A stretch of DNA of 14,129 nucleotides from an uncultured Duganella sp. Lineage in GTDB: Bacteria; Pseudomonadota; Gammaproteobacteria; Burkholderiales; Burkholderiaceae. The stretch lies in NCBI GenBank assembly GCA_946482335.1, contig CAMLRG010000143.1:1-14129 (forward strand), in the 5' to 3' direction. Of the stretch, positions 12,831 through 14,129 are shown in pieces. A program made the translations under genes and the position numbers. Under the pieces are notes generated by a model. It was not told the origin of the DNA. It ran no database searches and saw only the letters and a program-made list of their open reading frames with translations. How positions within the stretch are numbered: the stretch's first letter is position 1; every line of letters begins with the position of its first letter.

Positions 12831-13547
12831 TTACTTCTTGGTGCCAACGACCTCGATTTCCACGCGGCGGTTCTTGGCGCGGCCTTCGGCGGTCTTGTTG
12901 TCCGCAACTGGCTGCTTCTCGCCTTTGCCTTCGGTGTACACGCGGTTGGCTTCCACGCCTTTGCTCAGCAGGTAGGCTTTCACGGCTTCAGCGCGGCGCA
13001 GCGACAGCTTGTCGTTGTAGGCGTCGGTGCCCACGGAGTCGGTGTGGCCGACGCCAATGATCACTTCCAGGTTGATCGTGCCAAGCTTGCTGACCACTTC
13101 GTCCAGTTTGGCCTTGCCTTCCGGCTTCAGCACGGCCTTGTCGAAGTCGAAGAACGCGTCGGCGGCGAAGGAAACTTTTTCAGCGGTCGGCACCGGGGCC
13201 GGGGCTGGGGCCGGGGCTGGCTGGACCGGTACCGGCGGCTGGGCTGGCGCTGGCGGGGCAGGCGGCAGCACGCACTTGCCATCCTTCAGCTCTTCCGGCG
13301 GGGTGCAGATCGGCAAGTCGCAACCTGGCACGGCATCGGCCGGGGTCCAGTAGCCGGTGCGCCAGCACAGGCCGAACGGGTTGCGGGCGATGACGCCGCG
13401 CCCATCCTGCACATAGGCGCTTTTCGGCTTCGCGGCCTGGATATCCTGGGTGACCGGCGCAAACGGTGGCGCGGTCGGTTTATTTTGTGCCATTGCGGTG
13501 CCAGCCAACAGGGAGGAGGCGATCAGGGTGGCGAACAGTTTATTCAT
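12831..13547 (-). CDS. ompA: OmpA-family outer-membrane protein (peptidoglycan-binding)
   Basis: A 238-residue protein. The start at 13547 gives a clean signal peptide (MNKLFATLIASSLLAGTAMA, cut after residue 20). An upstream in-frame ATG at 13595 would add 16 charged residues in front of it and is rejected. Residues 21-92 form a short N-terminal region with four Cys (61, 76, 81, 92), not the eight-strand barrel of E. coli OmpA. A Pro/Ala linker covers about 95-121. The C-terminal OmpA domain (125-235) has FFDFDKAVLKPEGKAKLDEV, GHTDSVGTDAYN with Asp170 and AEGRAKNRRVEIEV. Asp170 and the Arg of NRR are the expected diaminopimelate ligands. It ties the outer membrane to the cell wall and is expected to be abundant. 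It has its own terminator and is divergent from gyrA. Confidence 0.93.
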   Translation of the reverse strand: MNKLFATLIASSLLAGTAMAQNKPTAPPFAPVTQDIQAAKPKSAYVQDGRGVIARNPFGLCWRTGYWTPADAVPGCDLPICTPPEELKDGKCVLPPAPPAPAQPPVPVQPAPAPAPAPVPTAEKVSFAADAFFDFDKAVLKPEGKAKLDEVVSKLGTINLEVIIGVGHTDSVGTDAYNDKLSLRRAEAVKAYLLSKGVEANRVYTEGKGEKQPVADNKTAEGRAKNRRVEIEVVGTKK

Positions 13548-13593
13548 ATTGGTCTTGTCCTTATCCGGGGGTAAATCCATTAATTTCTCGTCC

Positions 13594-13623
13594 ATTTTGC
13601 CATATATCGCAAAACTGCATCAA
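13594..13623 (-). promoter_or_regulatory. Candidate ompA promoter
   Basis: On the minus strand TTGATG (13623-13618), 18 bp, then CAAAAT (13599-13594) would give a leader of about 40 bases before the ompA ATG. The match is moderate. AAGGA about ten bases before the ATG serves as the ribosome-binding site. Confidence 0.35.
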
Positions 13624-13745
13624 AAGTCGTAGGAAAGGGCAGTTTCGCGCATCCGACCAAAATGTTGTTTTATTGCAACGCAGCGGTCATAATACGGTGC
13701 ATTTGTGTCAACCCGATGACTTTCGTCCGGCCGCCCGGGCGCCAT

Positions 13746-13753
13746 GCTAAAAT
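13746..13753 (+). promoter_or_regulatory. Extended -10 of gyrA
   Basis: TGCTAAAAT (13745-13753) is an extended -10 with TG one base before TAAAAT, about 38 bases before the gyrA ATG. No good -35 is present in the G+C-rich sequence upstream, as is common for extended -10 promoters. A second TAATAC at 13691-13696 may be another start. Confidence 0.55.
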
Positions 13754-13779
13754 CGCAGGCTTGTATGCCTAGACCATAG

Positions 13780-14129
<350 letters not shown>

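Noticed and set aside
13548..13595. 16-residue upstream extension of OmpA
   Set aside because: It would place charged residues before an otherwise perfect signal peptide.

Overview
The window looks like chromosomal DNA of a high-GC betaproteobacterium of the Oxalobacteraceae (Massilia / Duganella / Janthinobacterium group). This rests on the beta-type tmRNA tag (ANDSSYALAA), the gyrA-ompA-ubiG-gph order, the short Burkholderiales-style OmpA, and the overall codon use. The assignment to family is an inference from general knowledge; no search was run.

Left part (1-5.7 kb): the 3' end of pncB converges with a minus-strand cluster. That cluster runs from a Fur-box-controlled TonB-dependent siderophore receptor, through an ABM-type monooxygenase and a secreted NTF2/SnoaL-like protein (stop and start codons overlapping), to a small stress-like protein. 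Next come a disordered small protein and, divergently, an orphan HigA-type antitoxin with no HigB partner. These are followed by a GTG-initiated small hypothetical gene and a secreted alpha/beta hydrolase.

Middle part (5.67-9.4 kb): a minus-strand set reads DUF899 thioredoxin-like protein, then a 75-residue membrane protein, then BluB (the lower ligand of vitamin B12). It is divergent from a plus-strand pair made of a TPR regulator, which appears to carry two different winged-helix domains, and a cytoplasmic beta-propeller protein. The short divergent spacer holds an operator-like double repeat with 11-bp phasing.

Intergenic stretch 9401-9779: no gene, but dense structure. It has a 13-nt tandem repeat, a perfect FNR/ANR-type dyad, four hairpins or palindromes, a mirrored degenerate copy of the tmRNA 3' end, and a very strong bidirectional terminator. 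It looks like the remnant of a mobile or dispersed element next to ssrA, and could alternatively encode a structured RNA.

Right part (9.78-14.1 kb): ssrA (tmRNA, minus), an unrecognised 324-residue protein with a faint GIY-YIG-like motif, then gph/mupP, ubiG and ompA on the minus strand, with gyrA starting divergently. ubiG has a good extended -10 promoter placed so close to its ATG that the mRNA may be leaderless. GyrA has Ala at position 83 of the quinolone pocket.

I did not find a clear new multi-gene defence or mobile system. The best leads are the ssrA-adjacent structured region, the dual-winged-helix regulator with its DUF899/BluB neighbours, and the leaderless ubiG.
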